From Dendrobium chrysotoxum (Eukaryota; Streptophyta; Magnoliopsida; Asparagales; Orchidaceae): a stretch of DNA of 64,000 nucleotides. This document shows positions 1 through 10,200 of this stretch, piece by piece. The stretch is from the NCBI GenBank assembly GCA_019925795.1, contig CM034315.1:28997867-29061866 (forward strand), in the 5' to 3' direction. The translations under genes were made by a program, and so were the position numbers. Position 1 is the stretch's first letter, and each line of letters begins with the position of its first letter. Under the pieces are notes generated by a model. That model had not been told where the DNA came from, did no database searches, and was given only the letters and a program-made list of their open reading frames with translations.

Positions 1-2
1 AC

Positions 3-356
3 TCTATAGCCCTATCTACTATTGAAGCAAAATACATAGCTGTAGGGAGCTGTGCTGCACAAGTTCTACCGCTAAAACAATAAATTCTAGATCTTAGACT
101 TCCTATCGACACTATTATAATCATGTGTGATAACACCAGTGTCATATGTATTTCAAAGAATCCAATTCAACACTTTAGGATCAAATACATAGACTTTAGA
201 CACCATTACAGTAGAGACCATATAAGTAAGGGGGATATAGAGATACACCATATAGCTACTAAAAATCAATTTCCATATATCTTTACAAAACCCCTAGCTT
301 ATAAAACCTTTAGCACCTTAAGGACTAAACTAGGTGTTATAGATATTCATGCTTGA
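3..356 (+). pseudogene. Copia RNase H, C-terminal remnant
   Basis: This is the C-terminal end of a Ty1/Copia polyprotein, the RNase H domain that degrades the RNA strand during reverse transcription. Frame 3 gives, in order, an ALSTIEAKY motif, the catalytic-Asp motif CDNTS, SKNP, an RHHYSRDH segment (family: RHHFLRDH) and IFTKPL, all hallmarks of the Copia RNase H end. The frame is broken by a TAA at 81-83 and ends at TGA 354-356. The upstream pol lies outside the window. The ORF3-like remnant and LTR-like sequence that follow suggest a Sirevirus. The domain call is sure; the lineage is an inference. Confidence 0.88.
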
Positions 357-531
357 ATCAGGATGATTTGAAAATTAAAAAATAAAATGTTTTGTGTTTT
401 CTTTTCAATTTGCTTTATGATTGTTTGTGTTTTATTTTTATATTTGTGGTCTATTTTATGTGTGGTTTTCTATGTTTCTTTTTTTCTTATGAAATTTTCC
501 TAATCATCACACCACTTAAAAACTATTCACA

Positions 532-914
532 TCATACTGTATGATTCCACATTGTATTGTATGATATTTACAAAGATACCAAATCACTGCTCACAGTACA
601 TCCATCGACTCTGATTGATAAATTATTAGTGATCGTATTGTACGAACACCTAATTTGTACTATATGATACATGTAGAATTAGTTATTATACGAATTGAAT
701 TTAGCCGGTATGATATTTAATATTGTATCATACTGTATGAACACCTGTTCGTACAAGATGATCTGACCAGTCAACGATCATCTAGACTGATGCCTCGGGA
801 CGAACATCTTCACTCTAATCATTTAATATGATTTTAATCATACTGTACGATAACAACACCTTTTTTTACTAATCGAACTGGATGAATTGAATGCACTCGA
901 TCATACTGTACAAT
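532..914. repeat. Palindromic repeat cluster A (TCRTAYTGTAYGAT)
   Basis: An imperfect 14-bp palindrome with consensus TCRTAYTGTAYGAT recurs between the Copia pol end and the ORF3 remnant. Clear copies are at 532-545, 633-645, 728-740, 838-851 and 901-914, with weaker ones near 554 and 655. A second cluster lies at 1934-2290. Sireviruses are known to carry conserved repeated motifs in noncoding regions, but I do not know that this motif has been described. Confidence 0.7.
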
Positions 915-1063
915 ATGGTCGATTTTATTTAAAGGGAGGGAAAATAAGCTTTTCTTCACTCAATAGTTCTTAAACATCCTTCTTCCTCCCGAAGATCTTA
1001 GTCCTTGAAATGGCCGGTGGAAAGCATTCATGAGCTCTCATCGGAAGTTCCCCTTGAGGACGC

Positions 1064-1737
1064 ATGGATCCTCACTTTATCGAAGCAGCAAACAAAGAGG
1101 CTTGCCGTCGTTACAAAACTGTTGGGATCACACCATCCAAAATCATAAATTAGGAAGTTATAAACTTCCAAGTACTCAATCTTTTTGCTCGCACCACTCT
1201 TACGTTCATACTCACTCTTGCCTACCTGTTCAATTTTAAACTCCTTTTCAAATTCTTTGCTAGTCTCCAAATTAATAGTTAGGGTACTATCCTCCAATCT
1301 TACGTCAATATGAGGCCTGTTGAAATCTCCTACCAAGAATTTCATGAATTACTCCACCTTTCAACTACTGTGAAAAAGTTCACCTTGTAACATCTAACAC
1401 TTATTATAATTGGACCCTTGCTAACACTACGCTTAGGGAATCAACTGTTAGATACCACATTCTTCACATCAATACCTTAGTGCAAGATGCTAGAATTATT
1501 CAACATATCCTTCAAAACTCAATAATTCCAAAAGATGGGTATTGGATCAATTTCACTCCTCTTTTATCCCCACCCGCCTATTTCATAATAGCTAAAATTA
1601 ATTTCAATGCAGCTAATTTAATCATTCGATATCTTGAGAATTTAACATGCATTCGAGATCCTACGCATAAAAGAAAGCCAAATATTTCCTTAAGTCATCT
1701 AATTACCTTCATCCTTAAATCTAAATACAACTTCTAA
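1064..1737 (+). pseudogene. Sirevirus-type ORF3 (plant transposon protein) remnant
   Basis: This looks like the extra ORF found downstream of pol in Sireviruses, often annotated as putative plant transposon protein. Three pieces lie in different frames: from ATG 1064 (MDPHFIEAANKEACRRY) to about 1156; about 1312-1392 (VEISYQEFHELLHLS); and 1381-1737, containing YYNWTLANTTLRES, PLLSPPAYFIIAKINF and SLSHLITFIL, ending at TAA. The last piece resembles the family's C-terminal part, with its hydrophobic segment and final SHLI stretch. At least two frameshifts and internal stops make it non-functional. Recognition is from the general pattern, not an alignment. The longer open frame on the opposite strand (1028-1345) is probably a shadow. 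Confidence 0.5.
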
Positions 1738-1933
1738 TTTCTTGCACCACCAGATCATCTCCCAACTTCTATTCAAACAGCTCCTTCTATGCCCTTCACA
1801 GCACTCACCACCGATATGTTCACTATATGGACCCTGAGCCAAAGGAAGAAGAGGGAGGACAATCAGTTGAAATTAGGATCACAGCCGCCAATCACAATTT
1901 AGATAATATTTTGAAATTCAAATTTTATACTAA

Positions 1934-2290
1934 TCATACTATACGATAAGTATCGTATTGTACGATGTAATTAAATCTTACCTAAATTAATCCTGTAATT
2001 AGAGAAACAAATTTGGTTTAATTATCCAACCAAATTATACTAGATGATTAGAGCCAATCGTACGATATGACCCAATTCCTAAATGGGACGATAATTTATC
2101 GCCGCCTATTGTATGTGACGATAAACCATGTTATTTCAACTAATCATACTAGACGACCGTATATATCATACTGGATGATCAATATAACACATCAAACTAA
2201 TCGTACAGTGCTTTATAATTCATACAGTACTAACAGGGTGATTTGAACGAATCATACCGTATGATCTTGGATCATATTGTATGATCAGTA
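1934..2290. repeat. Palindromic repeat cluster B
   Basis: This is the second cluster of the motif found at 532-914. Copies include 1934-1947 and 1953-1966 (back to back), variants near 2057, 2144 and 2165, and a pair near 2255-2285 that reads ATCATACCGTATGAT and ATCATATTGTATGAT. It lies between the ORF3 remnant and the probable 3' LTR. Confidence 0.65.
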
Positions 2291-2299
2291 TCGATATAG

Positions 2300-3060
2300 T
2301 TAAATTTTAGGACTTTTGAGAGGCCTTATATTTAATCTCTCTCAATTGACATGTTTCAAGTCTTTAACTGCTGAGTGTTCTTGAAAGGGTGCTTGGAGAA
2401 AGAGATCCAGAAGAGCTTTGGGAAGAAAAAAGGAAAAGCTTATGTGTGAGGGAGAAGTAGTGTGAGAGGTTCACACGATTCTTCCAAGCAAGTTTCTTGC
2501 CTTGTTCCTCCAAGTATCTATCTAGGTTTCTTGGGTGGCTCTAGGAAAAAGTTCTTCAGCTCAAGGACGTGATTCTCTATCATCAACAAGAGGATGAGAA
2601 AGGAGTACATGATTCTCTGCCATCACCAAAAAGGTAAGAAAGGAGTTCATGATTCTCTGCTATCACCAAAAAAGTAAGAAAGGAGACTGAGGTTCTCTGC
2701 CTTCTCTAGGAGCGAGAAAAAGATTGAAGGTCCGCTAGCGCCACCAAGTAGGTGACAAAGCTTTCGATTCTCTACCACACCGAGTTTGATGAAAGTGAAT
2801 TGTGTAAGAACTTCTCCGCCTTACTGTGAGGCCAAAATGAGAGACACTATAATTATAGTGCAATACTCGGACTAGAGGGCTCCGGGGAGTGGACGTAGAT
2901 CATTATTTGACCGAACCTCTATAAATTCCTGGTGTGTTTATTCTAATTTTCTACTTTTGCATTTTAATTTATTTACACTTTATTCTGTGATAACTTCTTG
3001 CTGAAAATCAATGATTAATACTTCATTCTGCTGATTAGAATATCACCATCCTTAGTTTAA
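2300..3060 (+). repeat. Probable 3' LTR of the Sirevirus-like element
   Basis: Noncoding sequence after the ORF3 remnant has the feel of a Sirevirus LTR end: a CCGGGGAGTGGACGTAG segment near 2881-2897 followed by CCGAACCTCTATAAATTCCTG and a T-rich stretch, as in the R/U5 part of many such LTRs. It contains a 40-bp tandem repeat (2569-2728). The 5' LTR is outside the window, so exact borders cannot be set. Confidence 0.4.
2569..2728. repeat. 40-bp tandem repeat, four units
   Basis: Units start at 2569, 2609, 2649 and 2689, each 40 bp with a core GATTCTCTGCCATCACC followed by a purine-rich half (AAGAAAGGAG). The first three are close to one another and the fourth is diverged. It lies in the probable LTR. 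Confidence 0.85.
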
Positions 3061-4052
3061 ACATATTCGCTTCCACATCTAGTAAAATATTTGTTCAAAA
3101 TAGTTATAAAATTTTTCTTTGATATTTTCTTATTCTTTTTACAAAAATCTTTAAAACTATAAGAGAATTAATGAACAAAATATACATCCAAATATATAAA
3201 AAACTTGATGAGGCTAAGGCAACTCAATCTACTTAATCTGAACCTAAAGAGTCTCACAAATTTATAAAAGAACTTGTCTCAAACAAACAACCCTGACATA
3301 AGAACTCACTTTGGTCGATGAATATGATTTATTAATCAGCTCTAACAGCTACTAATTAAAAATTGGCCCAATGACTACTCAAGACAAGCTAATGAATGAC
3401 TACTCGACCACTCAACTACCAAGATATTCATGGGTCGAGTTTTTAATAGCCTAACAAATGACTTCACTAAGTTGAACATCTTGATCAAACTAAATAATTA
3501 ACATATACTCTATTATTTTGAGTACAATCATATATGTAGTCAATTCTTTAACAATTAGACCCCAACCCACATATATAAATTAAAGATTGAGGGGTGAGCT
3601 CTAAGCCTATTTTACTAAAACTTAAAATTTCTTACTCTAGAATCATTCTTTTTCTCTTTATTTCTGTATTCTCACTTTCACTCAATACTAAATATAATTT
3701 GATGCGACTCACGAACCATTCAGAATTCAACAATTAGATTATTCACAAAAGTCATGATCAAACAGACCAGCAGCAACCTACAAAAGATAATTAGAAATTT
3801 GCTGCAACGGTCTTAAAACTTCATATATTTCAACAAGGCAACGACCAAAAAATTAAATCTCGTGCAAGGGCCCTTCAAGCTTAGGTACGCTGTCACAAAA
3901 GAAAAGAGTACAGAAAATAGCTCTTCCCACAGTTGCTATTTGTTTCTATGTGTCATGAACCTGAACCTGTAGAAGCAGAAGCATCTTTTTGGTATCCTTC
4001 GGAAAAATCTCGATAGTAAGCTGATCAGCCATTTTGTTACTTGGGTTATATT
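3061..4052. other. 3' flank of ALDH22A1, no gene seen
   Basis: AT-rich sequence without a recognisable coding region or repeat. The part nearest 4052 must include the ALDH22A1 3' untranslated region (minus strand). I cannot place the polyadenylation site; a reverse-strand AATAAA occurs near 3656. Confidence 0.5.
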
Positions 4053-4208
4053 TCACTCCCTTCTTCTATCTGTTTGAGAGGAAGAGTTCTGCTCAGAAAT
4101 CATCTTCAGTACTCCCACCAGAGCCCGAAGCCTATCCCACAAATTCAGACCATAGAGAGCTTCAACGAGAGTTTCCTGGAACTCAAAGGCATTATCTGAA
4201 ATTGGATA
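4053..4208 (-). CDS. ALDH22A1: ALDH22A1 last exon with stop
   Basis: The exon is 156 nt including TGA at 4053-4055. It begins YPISDNAFEFQETLVEALYG, continues LNLWDRLRALVGVLKMISEQ, and ends in a short polar tail (NSSSQTDRRRE). This extension beyond the usual ALDH core is typical of family 22. Confidence 0.95.
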   Translation of the reverse strand, partial: YPISDNAFEFQETLVEALYGLNLWDRLRALVGVLKMISEQNSSSQTDRRRE

Positions 4209-7200
4209 CTGAACAAATATGAAATAGTGTTAGGACATTTTCGTAATTGATTTAATCCGCTTAAAATTTTGTTCACTGATAAGTTATACCAGGACAAACC
4301 TGAATAGGCTTTGGGATCTTCGTTTTAACGTATGGCCACCATCTATCTTCAACAACGGACTTCACGAGGCAGCAGGCTCGCAAGCCTTCAACTCCAGCAA
4401 ATCTTCCAAATCCACTGTGTTTTACTCCACCAAATGGCAATGACTATTGAAATAAAATACAAGGGAAATAAGACAAATTTTAGCTGTGGTTGCTGACCCA
4501 ATATCGCGAATGCAGATGAGAACGCTCGAAATGAGCATAATGCGAAGCAAGAAGCTCACAATGTCAACATAACAATAGTTGCAAATATTAGAAATTTGTA
4601 ATCACCTGGCACATGTAAGTGGATGCAAAATCATTAACTGCAGCAACTCCACAGTGTATCTGAGAAGCTATAGCAATAGCACGTTTTTGGTTGCCAGAAA
4701 ATACAGCACAGCCAAGGCCATAGTCTGAGTCATTTGCAAGCTTAATAACTTCTTCGTCTGTATCAAACTTCATAATAGGTATTATAGGTCCAAAAGTCTG
4801 CAGAACAATCAGGTTTTCCCAGTAAGGATCTTTTTATATCACACTAGTAAATAGCAACTAAAAAATGTTCAGGCTCCACATTTACCTCTTCTTGCATTAA
4901 TTTCATTGTGTGGTTAGCGTTCACTATGACAGTTGGGGGAAAAAACTGATCCACCACTTCTTCCCCTAGGTTACCAAAGCTTCCTCGGCCTACAATTTCA
5001 GCACCTTTCTCCAAGGCATCATTGACAAGATTTTGAAGCTTGTCAGCATGCTCTTGCATACATATGGCACCCATATCATACTTGCCAGACAATGGAGGGC
5101 CCTACATAGATGACGTCCCTAACATTCAATAAGAATACAATACTGGAAAAAACACTGCATGTAAATAAAAGGGCACTGAACTAACTCATCAGGAAAGCAT
5201 TGTAATTAATACCAGCTGATGCCCTGGGATTTGCTTCTATTTCTATCGTAAATAGAAATAATTCGGGCCTTTGGGATGCTAATCAACCAGTTCGGTTGTT
5301 CAAAAATTTTTGGCATCCTCCTCCACCCGATTGGATAAAGATAAATTTAGATGCTGCTTTGTTATCATCTTATAATGCTGGAATTGGAGCTGTGTTCCGG
5401 GACGATAAAGGAAGATTTCTTTTAGCCGTTGGTTCCAATGATGTTCATTGGGATATCTCTCGTTTGGAAATGAAGGCTATCTTCTCTTTAAAAAGTGTTC
5501 TTAAAGAATGGATGATACATTACAAAGATATCATAATTGAAGGAGATAATGCAAATGTGATCAAAAGCATTCAACACAAGCTCAACAGGATGGATAGGCA
5601 TCTTCCGGAATTTCGATTAGATTTTTTTTCTTTCATTAAAGAGTTTGATCATATTATTTTTAATAAGGTTAAAAGCAATTGTAATAAGTTAGCGGATGTA
5701 TGTGCTAACTATGCTCTTAGTGGAAATTTTATTTGGGATGATTTTAGTTTGGAGCACATTCCTCCTTCATTTTCTCATTTGTTAAAGGAGGAATGTGATG
5801 CTATTAGTTTGTAACTAGTTTCTTTCATTTTAATGCATCTGCTTAATGCACTCTTCAAAAAAAAAAAGCATTTATAATCTATATCTCAAATGCTGCGAAG
5901 GCTCAATCTATATAACAAATAAACTAAAATGAAACCTTCCCAATCTGAGGTCCCTGAGTTTGAGGCATACCATACCATACAGAATAAAGGACAGACCCCT
6001 GTTTGAAAAATAAATGCAGCAAATCATAGAAAAACAAGTGGGTTTTTAAACAACAATACCAGGTCCAAATCAAAAGAAAGATTAGCACACTAAAACTGTA
6101 GGAGATTTTGCATTCTTCATAATTCACATTAAACTATAAATAAATAGAATGCAATCTCATTAGCTTAAAATGAATAATACTGCACTTGAACCCCAAGCAA
6201 ATTACAAGACAAATTGATAGCATTCCTTGCGTTGTATGAGAGAACCATTTGCAGCTGCCAGGCAGTGTTGGTAAAATTTATTATCCAGTTGAATAAAGGC
6301 AACATTCAGGAAGAGGCAGGGATATAAAAATGCATATCACTAAAGATGTCTTTAACCTAGCCTTTTTTCAAAGGAGAGGTCGATGGGAAGGGAAACAGTG
6401 ATTGCAGGAGCATACGAGTGGGTTTCCTTCCGTAGAAAATAAGATAGAATACGGGATGATCATCCTCTAAAGATTATTGTATGCTTGTTTGGTGTTCCTG
6501 ACTGCCTATGTTCTTCCCACTCTTGGGAACACTAAGTTATAATTCAAGAAAAGCCACTGGAAGCTTGATTTATTGCATCTATTTGCTATTCTTGTTATCC
6601 CCATAAATGAAGATATGTTTGTCCAAATTACCTCCCAAAATTTTGTCCAAATTCCATGCCAATATCCGTATACCGTTTTCTATCCTCATTGGCACTACCA
6701 ATAGAGTTAGTTTTACAATATTGATTGTAAACTTTCAGTGGGCATATTTTTACTGAGGGTGCCTTGCACAAGGTTACCTGAAAATTGGGCTTGTACATGG
6801 CCATAACAGAAAACTGGAAATAATTTAGCACAAAGGGAATGCACTATTCAAAAACAATCAACTAAGAAATCTGTGCAAATGTTTATTTAACAATCAACTA
6901 ATATAAATTTCATAAAAAATTTCAAGATCATGAAGGAATCGCATGTTCAATAAAAAACTCATATCACAATCAAAAAAGCGAGATCATACCAAGTAAATAA
7001 TCAACCATACAAGCATATCAACACTTAAATTTAAGAAGAGAAATAAATCAAAGGGAAAAAAAACCAAATAACAATCTAGGTCTCTCGCCAACATAAGGAG
7101 ATCATTTTTTCCCAAAACATTTAATTTTCAATGGCACCAAGCTACAAAATCACATCCAGTCAATACTTGATCAAGGTGGAAACTAGAATATAAATGCAAG

Positions 7201-10200
7201 TATCATTTCATGCTTATGATACCCCATTTACAATCACAACTCTACTCAAATTTCAAATAAGAAAATCAACAAAATAGGCTCACTCGATTTATCCCAAAGG
7301 TAAGAGATGTTGAAATCTGATTTCATAGCAAAAACTGCAACTCGGCCTCATCCATGTTGATAGGATCCTACAACTAACAATCAGCGGAAGGTAGGGATCA
7401 TGTGAGAATCACCATTAGGATTGCATGACGAAAGGCCACAAAATGTGTGACAACAAAACATGATCATGGATGTAGCAATGCACAGAAGATTGGGAATATC
7501 ATACTGATAGAGATCGTGTAAATAATGAATGTAAAAGACTTATGGCGAGATGGATAAGATTGTGGAAGAGTCACAGAATCATCCTTTGAACCAACATAAA
7601 GAAACTATCAGGCTTTGAACCATATACATACATTTTTAACATAGTTACTGCTCTACCATCATGCCAAGTTACTGAATTGTGCATCTGGAAGACAAAAATG
7701 TTAATGCAAGCAATACAACATTAAGCCTTTATCCCACATAGGTTGGTGATGCGCCTGGGAAGTAAAAACAACAAATAAAAGACAAGAATAACGTAGGCAC
7801 GCAAAGATAGGGCAGATTTTTTTTTCTCTTCAACAAATAATGAAAGATACAATTGATCTACTATTAAAGAGCAAAGTTTAAAATTGCGCAATTGGGTATT
7901 GAGGCGTTTTTCATTCGTGAGGCGAGGCGTAAGCCTCAAGGCTTTTTGAGGCGTAAGCCTCAAAATCTAAAAATTGCGTAAAGTCAAAATAAAAATTAAA
8001 AGTAATTTTTATATAATATCCAAATAATATGTTAAATGATGACATTAACTTTCTATTGAACTATAAAGTAACAAATTTACATATATATGAAACAAAAAAT
8101 TGTATAAAAGATGTAAAGTGTTAAATGATAAATGATGTGAAATAATTGAAATCCAAATATTACAGGAATAAAACAATATAAAATATATGAATTGTATAAA
8201 AATAACATATAATATTAAGTTCAACTCTATTTTTTTCTTTCTCAGTTGCCTACTCATCTACGTTTAATTACTAAAGAAAGCTAAAGTAATTGACAACAAC
8301 TCAAAAATCATCTATACTATCATTACTAAGGGGATTTTTATATGAGTCACTATCATAACAAATTGGCCTCTTCCCTGCCTCATCCTGTAGGGTCCAATAC
8401 CTCTCAATCTGCTTCTTCTTCATTTATTTCAGTCATCTTCATCTGTCATAAATGTTTGTCATCAACAAAAATATAATACTCCAAAATTTTAAGAGGAGAT
8501 GGTGGTGGCATGCGGCTTTCTAGTGATCCCCTACAGGGACTACAATGGCGGGGGTTACGGTGAAGGCGGTGTGCTGGAGGTTGAGGCAATTGAGAGGAGG
8601 TTGTTGCGGCTTGGGGGTGCAAGAAGTCATGATTTTTTGGGGCTTTTGTATAGGATTTAGGTGAGTTTTAAATAAAAAATTCTTAAATAGAGTGAGGCGT
8701 ACGCCTCAAACCGGTGAGGCGAGGCGTGCCTCAAGGCGGGCCTCATCTAAGATAAGGCGTAAGCCTCATAAAAGAAGCTCGAGGCTTAAACTTTGAGGTG
8801 TTTTTTACAAGAATTGCGCTAAGGCGGGCCTCAAGGCGAGCCTCATATTGCGCAATTTTAAACAATGTTAAAGAGGTAGATCAGCTCTCCCACAAACCCT
8901 AGATGTCGCTAAGAACTCACAACAAACACTAGGAAAAATAAACTAAGCAATATCCTCTCTAAACCATAGACAAACTCCCCTTAAATAGCCTTAGAACATC
9001 ATAACACAATTAGAATCTTCCTAATCAGCATAAATATAATTTAGGAAACCTTTCTAAATAAATAGAACATTCCTAATCAACAAAAACATAATTTAGGAAA
9101 CTTTCATAAATAATTAAATATGATTTAAGAAACCTTCATAAACAATTAAACATGATTTAGGAAACCTTCATAAACAATCAAATATATTTTAGGAAACATT
9201 CTTAAACAATTAAACACTTCCTAAATAGCATAAAAATAATTAAAAACTTTCCTAAATAACTCCCCCCTTAATTAGGAACCTTCCTAAATAGCTCCACCTT
9301 CTTGGTTGTGCCCCGCCCCCATCCCCAGCATATCAATACTCCCTCCCCAAAAATGCACCTTGTCCTCAAGATGGAACAAAGGTATTGTCCATCTAAAAGT
9401 CCTCCTGGATCATCAAGCATTCTGAGAGTTTCAATTGCTGAAGTGCTCCTGTTAATTTCTGCTAGAGTTTTGCCATAGGATTTCTTAGCAGCCTGTGCTT
9501 GCATAAATCTAAGATAATCTTGCCAGCCCTTCTCTATTGCTATTTTTTCCTTTGTTTATTCCCCAAGATCAGTGTCATCCAAGATTCTCCTTATCTTTTT
9601 TCTTCCGGCTCTTGCTTATTGATACATTGACTTCAGCATCTAAAAATGCTAAATCACTGTTCGCATTAGCATTCTCTGAAGTAAATACATCCATGAGTTC
9701 ACTACTTGTTGTGACATAAGGGTGCAAATCAATATATTTTTTAGTTTTTCTTTTATGAACCGCATAATCACCTCCACATGTTTGATTCAATCATATTGTG
9801 TTGAATTATGAGCAATACTAATGGCAAACTTGTTATCACTGTATATCTTTATAAGACCTTTCCAATAACCTTTCGGTCTTCTAGGATAACTTTTAATCAT
9901 AGAAGTTTATAGATCTCTTAAGCAATAGCTATAAATTCATATCCCATACTTGACCTTGACATCACAAGTTGTTTCTTCTCCATGTTTTTAAGATATCCTC
10001 CTAATTAATGTTAAATAACATGAAATTAATATCCTATCAACAAGCGATCCAGCATAATTAAAATCAGTATTGCCTTTTAGCTTTAGAGTTTCATATCTTT
10101 GTAGAGAATCCCTTTCCCATGATTTGACTTTAAATACCCAATAAGTCTATAAGCAGCTTCAAGGTTAGACTCCTTTGTTTTATGCATAAACTAAGTTATA

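Larger units (their letters stand above)
7747..9335 (-). repeat. Gypsy 3' LTR, interrupted by a hAT-like element
   Basis: On the minus strand this begins TGATATGCTGGGG directly after a Gypsy pol end and finishes CCAGGCGCATCA. It shares its start, its GGGAGAGCTGATCTACCTCT segment and its terminal GCRYATCA with the LTRs of the Gypsy element at 44910-49483 (GGGAGAGCCGATTTACCTCT, GGCGTATCA), so it is an LTR of a related family. Without the inserted hAT-like element it is about 585 bp. No partner LTR or most of pol is seen: the element is truncated on its internal side. Confidence 0.75.

Noticed and set aside
1028..1345. 105-codon minus-strand open frame in the Sirevirus region
   Set aside because: The plus strand of the same stretch gives the expected ORF3 pieces; the minus frame matches nothing I know.
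4034..4222. Open frame on the plus strand
   Set aside because: It is the antisense shadow of the last ALDH22A1 exon.
8505..8640. Coding exon in the hAT-like element
   Set aside because: GC-richer but without an open frame that resembles any domain; mentioned only as possible captured sequence.
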